DNA from: CANHCC01 sp040381555
Lineage (GTDB): Bacteria > Bacteroidota > Bacteroidia > J057 > RFSG01
Assembly (NCBI GenBank): GCA_040381555.1
Contig: JBEIHC010000015.1
Span: 1 to 38,324, forward strand
Direction of reading: 5' to 3'
Length of the DNA stretch: 38,324 nucleotides
The position numbers and the translations under genes are program-made. Under the pieces are notes generated by a model. That model had not been told where the DNA came from and made no database searches. It was given only the letters and a program-made list of their open reading frames with translations. Position 1 is the first letter of the stretch, and each line of letters begins with the position of its first letter. This document shows positions 32,172-38,324 of this stretch, piece by piece.

Positions 32172-33170
32172 TTATCGCTTCTCCAATTCCAAGATCCACT
32201 TGAGTGTATCAATTCCATCTGCAAATTCATCCAACTGGGGACTTTGAGTTTTCCCAAACGGTATTCGGGTTCCCGTTCCGCAGATACATTGCAGAGATTC
32301 GCTTACTTGTTGAATCAGTTCTTCCTTATGATAATAATCCCTGTATTCCACCAATTGTAACACCCCCGCTTCTACCGGAGAAAGTTGAGTATTCATTCGA
32401 ATGCAGACCGGGAGCGTTGAATCCTGTTTATTCCCTTTCCAATTTTCGATTCCTTGCTCCCAGGATACTTTTCGAAGATAAGGTGGACTGGAAATTGTGT
32501 GTGTGTTAAATTGGCGTAAAGATTCTTTTAGTTGCAGCAATCCTGACCATTGAGCCGGAATGAGAACATTACTCACATTTCGGCAACCCATACCGTTATA
32601 GCGCAAAATATCGGATGCCAACAGGTTGAACTGATGTTCGGATTCTGTGCCATCCAGAATGGCAACGGAAAAACGATTTCCTCGAATGATTACGGGAATT
32701 CCCCTGTAGGCTTGGAACAGGTACTGAGCAGTAAGGGAAGACCCGGAGGCAATCAGGGCATCTGGCTGGGATAATTTCTCCGGAAAAGTGATTCGGCCTA
32801 ATTCCGGGAAAATCTCATAAAAAAATGCTGGAATCAAAACCGAATCCAAATGCGAACATTTTGCTTCTACAATATAACCGGAGAGCAAGCCCATTAACAC
32901 ATCATGAAATCCTGCCGCGGGAATATTACCTGCCAAAATGAGCCCTAATCTTCGGTTTGCAGGCGGGGAATGAAGGGGATAATTGTTCAGGAAATCAAAT
33001 AACTTGGGTGCAGCAAGCCATAAAGAAATTTCTCGGAGGGAGAAGCGAATATCAGATTCAGTAAACCAAGGATTTTGATCAATTGCCTTTATTAGGGTGG
33101 CCTGAGGAGGATTTTCAAGCCAGTTTTTGCCGTTTAACTGAAGCTTTTGAATTATTTCGGTGTGTGTCAT
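32172..33170 (-). CDS. acyl-CoA reductase (LuxC-like)
   Basis: ATG 33170 (MTHTEIIQKL) gives 332 residues; a TTG six codons earlier is less likely. The protein has LGLILAGNIPAAGFHDVLMGLLSG, ALIASGSSLTAQYLFQAYRGIP and VIIRGNRFSVAILDG, and then the nucleophile region DILRYNGMGCRNVSNVLIP with Cys196, as in LuxC-type fatty acyl-CoA reductases of the aldehyde dehydrogenase superfamily. The reaction is NADPH-dependent reduction of acyl-CoA to aldehyde via a cysteine thioester. It is divergent from the ferredoxin gene, an arrangement I know from other Bacteroidota. Physiological substrate unknown. Confidence 0.85.
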   Translation of the reverse strand: MTHTEIIQKLQLNGKNWLENPPQATLIKAIDQNPWFTESDIRFSLREISLWLAAPKLFDFLNNYPLHSPPANRRLGLILAGNIPAAGFHDVLMGLLSGYIVEAKCSHLDSVLIPAFFYEIFPELGRITFPEKLSQPDALIASGSSLTAQYLFQAYRGIPVIIRGNRFSVAILDGTESEHQFNLLASDILRYNGMGCRNVSNVLIPAQWSGLLQLKESLRQFNTHTISSPPYLRKVSWEQGIENWKGNKQDSTLPVCIRMNTQLSPVEAGVLQLVEYRDYYHKEELIQQVSESLQCICGTGTRIPFGKTQSPQLDEFADGIDTLKWILELEKR

Positions 33171-33212
33171 TTCTGAATTCTGATACAAAAATCACAAAAT
33201 CAACTGAACGAT

Positions 33213-33244
33213 TTTGGTGATTGGGTGTTATTAGGGTAATTTTG
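33213..33244 (+). promoter_or_regulatory. canonical promoter of the ferredoxin gene (TTTG - 20 bp - TAATTTTG)
   Basis: TTTG at 33213-33216 and TAATTTTG at 33237-33244 are exact consensus boxes at 20-bp spacing, 14 bp before the ATG. The spacer contains TTAGGGTAA (33231-33239), which resembles the core of the 17-bp repeat; a single copy may be chance. Confidence 0.82.
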
Positions 33245-33258
33245 CAAAAAATTTTTCA

Positions 33259-33606
33259 ATGGCAATTATTATTACAGACGAATGCATTAACTGTGGGGCT
33301 TGTGAACCTGAGTGCCCAAATAATGCAATTTACGAAGCAGGCGCAGAATGGGCGTATGCTGATGGCACAACACTTCAAGGAAATTTTTCGCTCCTGAATG
33401 GAGAGTCTCAAGACGCTAGCGAGAAGCATGAGCCTGTTTCGGATGAAGTTTATTATATCGTACCAGATAAATGCACTGAGTGTGTCGGTTTTCATGAAGA
33501 GCCACAATGTGCTGCTGTTTGCCCGGTTGATTGTTGCGTACCCGATCCTGACCGGGTGGAAGACGCAGACACCCTGACTCGTAAGAAAGAGTTGATGCAC
33601 TTGTGA
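33259..33606 (+). CDS. 2[4Fe-4S] ferredoxin (Chromatium type)
   Basis: The 115-residue protein has two iron-sulfur motifs: C9-x2-C12-x2-C15-x3-C19-P and C72-x2-C75-x8-C84-x3-C88-P, the second with the long insertion typical of Chromatium-type 2[4Fe-4S] ferredoxins; Cys92 and Cys93 are extra. The stretch between the motifs is longer than in short clostridial ferredoxins. It is a cytoplasmic low-potential electron carrier. It has a canonical promoter with a very short leader and a terminator, so it is transcribed alone. The LuxC-like reductase is divergent from it; a functional link is only inferred from conserved neighbourhood. Confidence 0.94.
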   Translation: MAIIITDECINCGACEPECPNNAIYEAGAEWAYADGTTLQGNFSLLNGESQDASEKHEPVSDEVYYIVPDKCTECVGFHEEPQCAAVCPVDCCVPDPDRVEDADTLTRKKELMHL

Positions 33607-33622
33607 TTAGATAAAATTAAAT

Positions 33623-33648
33623 CAAAGCCGGAGAATCTTCCGGCTTTG
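33623..33648 (+). terminator. terminator hairpin after the ferredoxin gene
   Basis: A perfect 10-bp stem (33623-33632 with 33639-33648, CAAAGCCGGA / TCCGGCTTTG) with loop GAATCT is followed by TTGTTATT, 16 bp after the stop. Confidence 0.8.
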
Positions 33649-33681
33649 TTGTTATTATGAAAATTTCTATACTTTAATTCG

Positions 33682-34491
33682 ATGCCATTAGCCATAATTA
33701 CTGGGAGTATCGCCCCCCTCAGACTGGAAAAATCCGGAGCTTCTGAAATGATTTCGGAACTACTTTTTGGAGAAGCTGTGGAAATTATAGAGGAAGAAAA
33801 TACCTGGGCTAAAGTTCGCAATTTATATGACAAATATGAAGGGTGGATGGATAGTAGATTACTGGAGAAAATCCCGGAACTCAAATCAGAAACCCTGTTA
33901 AAAGGCCAACTCATCCAGTCTGCCATTCAACCGGTTTACAGGCTGGATGCAAATTATGGAATGCGGGTGCAATTACTGGGGCATAATAGTTTCTTTCCAG
34001 ACTGTTTCCTATCATCTTCTGAGGGAGATTTTGTGCAATTTCGTTTTGGAAAAACAGAATTTATGCTTGGGCCAGATGGATTAGAAAACGAAATGTCCTT
34101 CACAGAAGAAAACATTTTGGAAGTGGCAGAAAGATATCTGAATACACCGTATTTATGGGGAGGAAGGAGTTCTAGTGGTATTGACTGCTCAGGCTTCACC
34201 CAACAAGTATTTCGTACCTGCGGAAAATGTATCCCCAGAGACGCACGAGAACAAGCGCTCATTGGCAGTCAAACGAGTTGGGAAAAAATCCGGCCAGGGG
34301 ATTTGGCTTTCTTTAGCAATTCAGAAGGAAAAATAATCCATACAGGAATTTGTTTAGAGGACAATGAAATTATTCATGCCTCAGGATTCGTTAAAGTAGA
34401 TAAACTTAGCCCTGAGGGTATTTTTGATAAGCAGCTTCAAAAAATCACCCATACGCTGAGCTTTGTAAACACTTATTTTACAGATTGTTAA
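33682..34491 (+). CDS. NlpC/P60 (C40) peptidase with N-terminal SH3-like domains
   Basis: The 269-residue protein starts with an SH3b-like half (VSEMISELLFGEAVEIIEEENTWAKVRN-type sequence, KYEGWMDSRLL) and has the NlpC/P60 domain from about residue 150: YLNTPYLWGGRSSSGIDCSGFTQQVFR with the catalytic Cys near residue 169, and the catalytic His in IHTGICLEDNEIIHASG near 220. This architecture matches YkfC-like gamma-D-glutamyl-L-diamino acid (dipeptidyl) peptidases that recycle murein peptides. No signal peptide is visible at ATG 33682, so a cytoplasmic recycling role is more likely than wall cleavage. Confidence 0.9.
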   Translation: MPLAIITGSIAPLRLEKSGASEMISELLFGEAVEIIEEENTWAKVRNLYDKYEGWMDSRLLEKIPELKSETLLKGQLIQSAIQPVYRLDANYGMRVQLLGHNSFFPDCFLSSSEGDFVQFRFGKTEFMLGPDGLENEMSFTEENILEVAERYLNTPYLWGGRSSSGIDCSGFTQQVFRTCGKCIPRDAREQALIGSQTSWEKIRPGDLAFFSNSEGKIIHTGICLEDNEIIHASGFVKVDKLSPEGIFDKQLQKITHTLSFVNTYFTDC

Positions 34492-34516
34492 AAAGTAATT
34501 ATTAATTTAGACCCTT

Positions 34517-35017
34517 GTGAAACAGAATGTGCTTGTATTAAATCAGGATTATCAAGCACTGAGCTTATGCTCAGCTGAACGAGCTTTTGTATTGGTTTAC
34601 TTACGAAAGGCAGAATTGGTGCATGCCAGCAGCAAACAGGCCTTACATTCTGTGAAACAGTCCTTTTTGTTGCCTACAATTATTCGTCTTTTCAATTATG
34701 TGCGCGTGCCCTACAAAAAGGTGGGACTATCGAGGGTAAATATTTTTCGGAGAGATGAAGGCTCCTGTCAGTATTGTGGAAGCAAGCAAAACTTAACATT
34801 AGACCATGTAATACCTCGTTCAAGAGGTGGAAAGGAAAGCTGGGAGAATCTTACTACAGCTTGCCAGGCTTGTAATACCCGAAAAGGAGATATGACCCCG
34901 GAAGAAGCAGGAATGCCCTTGAAGCGCAAGCCCTTTCGCCCAAGTTACATCATGTATTTAAGAGATTTCTCCGGAAAAGTTGAAGAAGAATGGAGACCCT
35001 TTCTGTTGATGAATTAG
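34517..35017 (+). CDS. HNH endonuclease family protein
   Basis: The 166-residue protein uses a GTG start (34517), giving the familiar Bacteroidota N-terminus M-K-Q-N-V-L-V-L-N-Q-D-Y-Q-A-L. The HNH domain has C84-x2-C87, the catalytic LTLDHVIPRSRGG (Asp96, His97), Asn111 and C116-x2-C119, so the zinc-stabilised beta-beta-alpha metal fold looks intact. Such stand-alone HNH proteins are widespread in chromosomes of the phylum and are not necessarily part of restriction systems. It follows the NlpC/P60 gene by 25 bp and may be co-transcribed. The 260 bp after it hold no gene. Confidence 0.9.
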   Translation: MKQNVLVLNQDYQALSLCSAERAFVLVYLRKAELVHASSKQALHSVKQSFLLPTIIRLFNYVRVPYKKVGLSRVNIFRRDEGSCQYCGSKQNLTLDHVIPRSRGGKESWENLTTACQACNTRKGDMTPEEAGMPLKRKPFRPSYIMYLRDFSGKVEEEWRPFLLMN

Positions 35018-35220
35018 AAGAGGAGCGTTGTGGCCTGTGACTCCGGTTTCTCGAGTTGGTGGGGACTAAGGGGAGGGAATTAATCCGTAAATCCCAACTA
35101 TGCCTTAGGCAAAAGCATCTGCAAAATCAAGAAATGACCCCTGCCAAAGGCACAATGGCTTGGGCTTAATTTCCGATTTACCCGCAAAGGAGAGGAAAAG
35201 TTGAAAAGTCGGTTAGATGA

Positions 35221-35252
35221 TTTGGAATTGTAAGCACTTTAACCTATTTTTG
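35221..35252 (+). promoter_or_regulatory. canonical promoter of the DUF433/DUF5615 pair (TTTG - 20 bp - TATTTTTG)
   Basis: TTTG at 35221-35224 and TATTTTTG at 35245-35252 are exact consensus boxes with 20-bp spacing. The predicted start lies about 20 bp before the ATG at 35278. Confidence 0.85.
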
Positions 35253-35277
35253 GTTTAATCAATTAGAGACCAATACC

Positions 35278-35502
35278 ATGAAGGAATATTCAAAATTCAT
35301 TACAATAGACTCACAAATTCGATTTGGCAGGCCTTGTATTCGGGGCTTACGAATAACCGTTTATGATATTTTGGGATGGTTGGCCTCTGGTATGACCATA
35401 CCCTCAATCCTGAGTGATTATCCAGAATTAACCGAATCAGATATACAAGCTGCTCTGGCCTACGCCGCTGACAGAGAGCACAGGGTACGCATAGCTTCAT
35501 GA
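35278..35502 (+). CDS. DUF433 family antitoxin
   Basis: The 74-residue protein is a typical DUF433 member: a start with I-T-I-D-S-Q-I-R-F-G-R-P-C-I-R-G-L-R-I, then VYDILGWLASGM and a helical second half LSDYPELTESDIQAALAYAADREH, which form a winged-helix DNA-binding domain. DUF433 proteins are the antitoxin partners of DUF5615 PIN-like toxins, neutralising them and probably repressing the operon. Its stop overlaps the next gene's ATG by four bases (ATGA), the usual arrangement for such pairs. Confidence 0.93.
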   Translation: MKEYSKFITIDSQIRFGRPCIRGLRITVYDILGWLASGMTIPSILSDYPELTESDIQAALAYAADREHRVRIAS

Positions 35503-35843
35503 AAGTACTATTTGACCAGAATATTTCCCATAGGGTAGTAGACCGGATCAAGCAATGGATGCCACAAGCAAAACATATTAAAGAAATGGCCTTACAAGGT
35601 GCCTCAGACCGACAGATTTGGGACTTTGCAAAAACACAGGAATACCACATCATAACATTTGATGCAGACTTTTATGATATGGTAACATTATATGGACATC
35701 CTCCTAAAGTAATTTGGCTTCGTCTTGGCAATACCTCGACGCAGAACCTTACAGAATGCCTCCTGAAAAACAGAGAAACCATACAGCAGTTTATAATGGA
35801 AGAAAACCAGAAGGAGCTATCCTGTCTTGAAATCACAGGTTGA
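35499..35843 (+). CDS. DUF5615 family PIN-like toxin
   Basis: The 114-residue protein begins MKVLFDQNISHRVV, with the first acidic residue (Asp6) of the PIN-like (Mut7-C related) nuclease site, and carries MALQGASDRQIWDFAKTQEYHIITFDADFYDM with further acidic residues in the T-F-D-A-D-F strand. The Arg-rich end WLRLGNTSTQNL is also typical. It is the predicted RNase toxin paired with the DUF433 protein, translationally coupled to it. Targets are unknown. A terminator-like hairpin follows 66 bp after the stop. Confidence 0.92.
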   Translation: MKVLFDQNISHRVVDRIKQWMPQAKHIKEMALQGASDRQIWDFAKTQEYHIITFDADFYDMVTLYGHPPKVIWLRLGNTSTQNLTECLLKNRETIQQFIMEENQKELSCLEITG

Positions 35844-35882
35844 TCAAAAAACCAGAATCCGGGCGAAATGGGGTAGGCTCCC

Positions 35883-35936
35883 TGCCCTGAAAGGGCATCT
35901 TCCTTTGCCGAGGGCTTCAGCCCTCAGATTTTTGGA
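35883..35936 (+). terminator. double hairpin after the toxin gene, second one terminator-like
   Basis: A 6-bp stem TGCCCT / AGGGCA (35883-35897) is followed by a perfect 7-bp stem GAGGGCT / AGCCCTC (35910-35916 with 35919-35925, 2-base loop) and then ATTTTTGG. The T run of this terminator is also the -33 box of the next promoter. Confidence 0.65.
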
Positions 35937-35962
35937 TTAAATCCTTCGTTTTTATATATTTG
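35931..35962 (+). promoter_or_regulatory. canonical promoter of the three-gene cassette (TTTG - 20 bp - TATATTTG)
   Basis: TTTG at 35931-35934 and TATATTTG at 35955-35962 are exact consensus boxes at 20-bp spacing. Transcription is predicted to start at about 35967-35969, on or beside the ATG of a 41-codon ORF and about 150 nt before the first long gene. Confidence 0.82.
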
Positions 35963-35966
35963 TCAT

Positions 35967-36092
35967 ATGAAGGCACTCAACACTCCATTACTTACTGATT
36001 CTCTGCAAAATAGGATGCATACAGATGAAGGCGAAATGTACGCAATAGAGTGCGTATTTATGCGTACAGTGCGCAGTTATAAGCCATTTTAA
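35967..36092 (+). CDS. possible leaderless 41-residue leader peptide
   Basis: ATG 35967, positioned at the predicted transcription start, opens a frame of 41 residues (MKALNTPLLTDSLQ at the start, YKPF at the end) that stops 23 bp before the first cassette gene. No homology is recognised, and its 3' half spans the hairpin region at 36037-36068. It may be a leader peptide whose translation affects the hairpins, a truncated gene, or chance; at this length the frame alone proves nothing. Confidence 0.3.
   Translation: MKALNTPLLTDSLQNRMHTDEGEMYAIECVFMRTVRSYKPF
36037..36068 (+). promoter_or_regulatory. competing hairpins in the cassette leader
   Basis: TGTACGCA (36037-36044) can pair perfectly with TGCGTACA (36061-36068), or its TACGCA part can pair with the nearer TGCGTA (36051-36056). 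The two foldings exclude each other. The same bases could alternatively be an operator with repeated TGCGTA / TGCGCA half-sites. Confidence 0.45.
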
Positions 36093-36115
36093 AAAACCGC
36101 CTCATAGCACAAAAA

Positions 36116-36682
36116 ATGACAGACGACAGAAATAAAGAAAACTCAATAATACTAATCAGCTCAACCAATCTGGTTCGAGTTGGAAGTTCTATTGAAATAA
36201 CTAATAAAATCATAAAGGAACACGAGAAAAGAACAACAGATGCAAATGTTGGGACAATTAATGAGGGCAATGAAGCATACACAATAAAATTGACTAAGGA
36301 TATACTGGAAACCTTATCACCCAGAGAAATAATTTATGCAGAAGTTGCAGGTGGTGGAGCTATGGGCAACTCGGGTGGCATAATGATTTATGTAATTAAT
36401 AAAGTGCAACTGATATGCTACGAAACAAGTGTATTCACTGATGAGGAAGTTTATTTAATTGCAGATGGTTTTCTATCAAATAATGAAAAAACGTTTTTTA
36501 ACTTTTACTATGGCGGTATGGGCAACAATGTCTTTATAAATAAAAATGTTGAACTTAAAATCAAACAAGAATATTTCACCTATTTACAGAACGGATTTGA
36601 ATATAAAATATACAGTAGTGTCAAAGGTGTTTTTAATAGCGTTGTGAATAGAATGAGCAACCCCAATAACGAAACGCATTAA
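36116..36682 (+). CDS. unknown protein, first member of the shared-N-terminus cassette
   Basis: The 188-residue protein has no signal peptide or membrane helix. Residues about 9-40 (IILISSTNLVRVGSSIEITN and the charged helix after it) match the N-termini of the next two proteins. After a linker comes a domain of about 135 residues that I do not recognise: LTKDILETLSPREIIYAEVAGGGAMGNSGG, a glycine-rich turn, then alternating strands (IMIYVINKVQLICYETS), YLIADGF and FNFYYGGMGNNVFI. The mixed alpha/beta pattern suggests a compact globular domain. It is the first long gene after the canonical promoter and leader, 29 bp before the WD40 gene. Composition is visibly more AT-rich than the genes left of 35000. 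Confidence 0.8.
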   Translation: MTDDRNKENSIILISSTNLVRVGSSIEITNKIIKEHEKRTTDANVGTINEGNEAYTIKLTKDILETLSPREIIYAEVAGGGAMGNSGGIMIYVINKVQLICYETSVFTDEEVYLIADGFLSNNEKTFFNFYYGGMGNNVFINKNVELKIKQEYFTYLQNGFEYKIYSSVKGVFNSVVNRMSNPNNETH

Positions 36683-36711
36683 GCATTATTGAAAAAACAA
36701 CAAAGGTAAAG

Positions 36712-37716
36712 GTGACTGAAGACAACAATACTTCTTTAATTCCAATTGGCTCGACTGCTTTAGTAAGAGTTGGAAACTCTATTGAAGTTACAAAAAAGAT
36801 ATTAAGCGAATTTTAAAAAAGAGAATTAGAAAGAATTCACTTTAAAGGAAATCTCTTTTCTGAAATTAAAGAAATCGGTAGCATAAGAACAGTTTCAGCT
36901 GTAGGCAATAGTGAATTTCAAATAGCAACAAATGAAGAGAGCTCCATTGCAAAATTTGATACTTCAAGTAAAACTGTTAAGGACAGAATAAAATTCAGTG
37001 GGAATTTTGAATGTGTAGCTATTGATATTATTAGCAATACAATTGCCATAGCATCAGGCAAGACCATTTACATTACATCAAATGGTAGTGGGCAAATAAT
37101 TCAGAAACTTGAAGGACATACAAGAGAAATAAATATTCTAACTTTTAGTAAAGATGGAAAACAACTTTTTAGCGGGAGTAGTGATAAAACCATAAGAATT
37201 TGGGAAACTGAAAGTTGGCAATGTGCTAATATATTGGAAGGTCACGAATGGCTTGTAAATTCTTTGAAGTTAACTAGTGACAACAAATATTTGTATAGTG
37301 GCGGTTGGGACGCATTTATAATAAAATGGGATTTGCAAACTTTTAAAGAAGTTGACAGGTTTAATTCTGGAAATATTGGTGGTATTAAATGTTTGGAATT
37401 AACTAATGATGATAAGCAAATTATATCAGGCGGTGGCGATAAAATAGTTAGAATATTTAATTCGTCTAATTTTAAAATCGTTGCAGAATTAAATGGGCAC
37501 ACTGATTTTGTATCTTGTTTAAGTGTATCAAATGACGGTAAACTTTTGGCATCTGGCGGATGGGACGGACAGATATTTATTTGGTTTTTTTCAGAACAAG
37601 AGTTAATCAATTCCTGCCAAGCCCATTCGGGTCGTATAAACGCTATAAAATTCAGCAATGATGGCAAATATTTAATGTCAGGTTGTTCAGATAAACTTTT
37701 AAAATGTTGGATATAG
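36712..37716 (+). pseudogene. shared-N-terminus + WD40 seven-bladed propeller protein, interrupted by one in-frame TAA
   Basis: From GTG 36712 the frame reads the shared N-terminal segment (SLIPIGSTALVRVGNSIEVT, then KKILSEF), meets TAA at codon 35 (36814-36816), and then stays open to 37716. After the stop, seven WD40-like units can be counted. Two are degenerate (SEFQIATNEESSIAKFD; NTIAIASGKTIYI) and five clear, e.g. LEGHTREINILTFSKDGKQL, LEGHEWLVNSLKLTSDNKYL and LNGHTDFVSCLSVSNDGKLL, each ending in S-G-x-x-D-x-x-I-x-x-W/F. That is a whole propeller. No ATG, GTG or TTG lies in frame between the stop and 37234, so reinitiation could give only the last four blades. In the sister proteins the stop position is Glu or Gln, so a single base change explains it. 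Confidence 0.85.
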
Positions 37717-37786
37717 TATGAAAAATAGAAGAAGTATTTAGGACATTTTTAAATTTAATAATTGAAAGGGTTGACAACAATTAAGT

Positions 37787-38324
37787 ATGGAAATTATGAA
37801 TGATAATAATACTTCCTTAATACCAATTGGCTCGACTGACTTAGTTAGAGTTGGAAACACTATTGCTATTACAAACAAAATTATTAAGGAGTACCAAGAA
37901 AGACGCGACTCTGAAAATTTTAAGTCTGTAAAAATTGGCAATCAATATTGGATGACAAAAAACCTTGATGTTGATTGCTATTTAAATGGTGATCCAATTC
38001 CCCAAGTTCAAAATCAAGATGAATGGGAAAATACAAAATCAGGAGCTTGGTGTTATATTAATAATGACCCTAGGAATGGAAATAGATATGGTAAATTATA
38101 TAATTGGTTTGCCATCTATGACGAAAGAGGACTTTCTCCAAAAGGATATAAAATTCCTAAAGAAGATGATTGGATTATTTTGTTTCAAAATCTTAAAGAA
38201 ATTAAAGAAATTAATCTGAAAGTATTAACTGATTATAATCCTAACGGTATAAATGAAAAATTATTGAATTTTATGCCTGGTGGTTATAGACATAAAAGTT
38301 TCATAGGTCCAGGAGGTAATACAA
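37787..38324 (+). CDS. shared-N-terminus + FISUMP (TIGR02145) domain protein, 3' truncated by the window edge
   Basis: The frame is open from ATG 37787 (or ATG 37796, MNDNNTS, which aligns better with its sister) to the end of the window without a stop. The N-terminal segment SLIPIGSTDLVRVGNTIAIT and KIIKEYQERR closely matches the two preceding genes, also at the DNA level. Then follows a Fibrobacter succinogenes major paralogous (FISUMP) domain: VKIGNQYWMTKNLDV, WCYINNDPRNGNRYGKLYNWFA, then GLSPKGYKIPKEDDW and FMPGGYRHKSF. FISUMP proteins are usually exported, but no signal peptide is present here, so this one should be cytoplasmic. It starts 70 bp after the WD40 gene, same strand. Confidence 0.87.
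   Translation, partial: MEIMNDNNTSLIPIGSTDLVRVGNTIAITNKIIKEYQERRDSENFKSVKIGNQYWMTKNLDVDCYLNGDPIPQVQNQDEWENTKSGAWCYINNDPRNGNRYGKLYNWFAIYDERGLSPKGYKIPKEDDWIILFQNLKEIKEINLKVLTDYNPNGINEKLLNFMPGGYRHKSFIGPGGNT

Noticed and set aside
36814..36816. Programmed frameshift at the A/T-rich TTTTAAAAAAG sequence of the WD40 gene
   Set aside because: The sequences before and after the stop are in the same frame, so a shift would destroy rather than join the protein.
36712..37716. TAA reassigned to a sense codon in this organism
   Set aside because: TAA ends many intact genes here, for example gcvH at 4092, so the code is not changed.
37986..38219. A 77-codon frame starting MVIQFPKF
   Set aside because: It is another frame of the FISUMP gene, which is open from 37787 to the window edge and has recognisable domain motifs.

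Overview
The window is a piece of a Bacteroidota chromosome. Three secreted proteins end in type IX secretion (T9SS) type A sorting domains, there is a GldL-like membrane protein, secreted proteins have lipoproteins and signal peptides ending in A-Q, and many genes are preceded by the Bacteroidota promoter pattern TTTG - about 20 bp - TAnnTTTG instead of a Shine-Dalgarno-based start. Gene content suggests a free-living aerobic or microaerobic environmental member of the phylum; I cannot place it to genus from sequence alone.

Layout. 1-257: two neighbouring heptanucleotide tandem arrays. 255-3437: AIM24-like protein, a polyprenyl-phosphate mannose synthase-like GT2 and a prokaryotic-type (6-4) photolyase relative that lacks the usual Fe-S cysteine loop. 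3680-8750: gcvH, a large TPR protein, a DUF1028 protein and a repeat-containing secreted protein (the last two are T9SS cargo). 9038-13399 (minus): a DUF5777 outer-membrane barrel with two c-type cytochrome lipoproteins and, upstream, a T9SS-exported M14 carboxypeptidase. 13560-19523: GldL-like protein, GT2 and two large GT-C membrane glycosyltransferases, one of them apparently a fusion of two GT-C units. 19524-21652: gene-poor stretch with tRNA-Arg(CCT) and an FkbM methyltransferase broken by one stop codon, both lying between two diverged copies of an intergenic repeat. 21653-24049 (minus): a sulfur module (two YeeE/YedE half-transporters, a rhodanese, a Crp/Fnr regulator) and a DUF3817 protein. 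24046-28892: GT-C enzyme, MFS transporter, miaA, and divergently fabD. 28909-29283: a 12-copy array of a 17-bp repeat, then a promoter and a structured leader for gltX. 29404-35017: gltX, a small conserved protein, enoyl-CoA hydratase, LuxC-like acyl-CoA reductase divergent from a 2[4Fe-4S] ferredoxin, an NlpC/P60 hydrolase and an HNH endonuclease.

The right end (about 35221-38324) is the accessory and most interesting part. It opens with a DUF433/DUF5615 toxin-antitoxin pair under a canonical promoter. Then comes a second canonical promoter, a short leader with competing hairpins and a 41-codon ORF, and three successive genes that share the same roughly 30-residue N-terminal segment (core LVRVGxxIxxTxKI) but carry unrelated C-terminal parts: an unknown domain, a seven-bladed WD40 propeller (broken by one in-frame TAA just after the shared segment) and a FISUMP domain that runs off the window. 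This looks like a modular cassette in which a common N-terminal adaptor is attached to exchangeable C-terminal modules. The segment is visibly more AT-rich than the housekeeping genes to its left, consistent with acquired DNA.

The 17-bp repeat family (core CTTAGGGTAAG, period 17) occurs at three places, always just past the 3' ends of genes, and is the second structure not explained by ordinary annotation.
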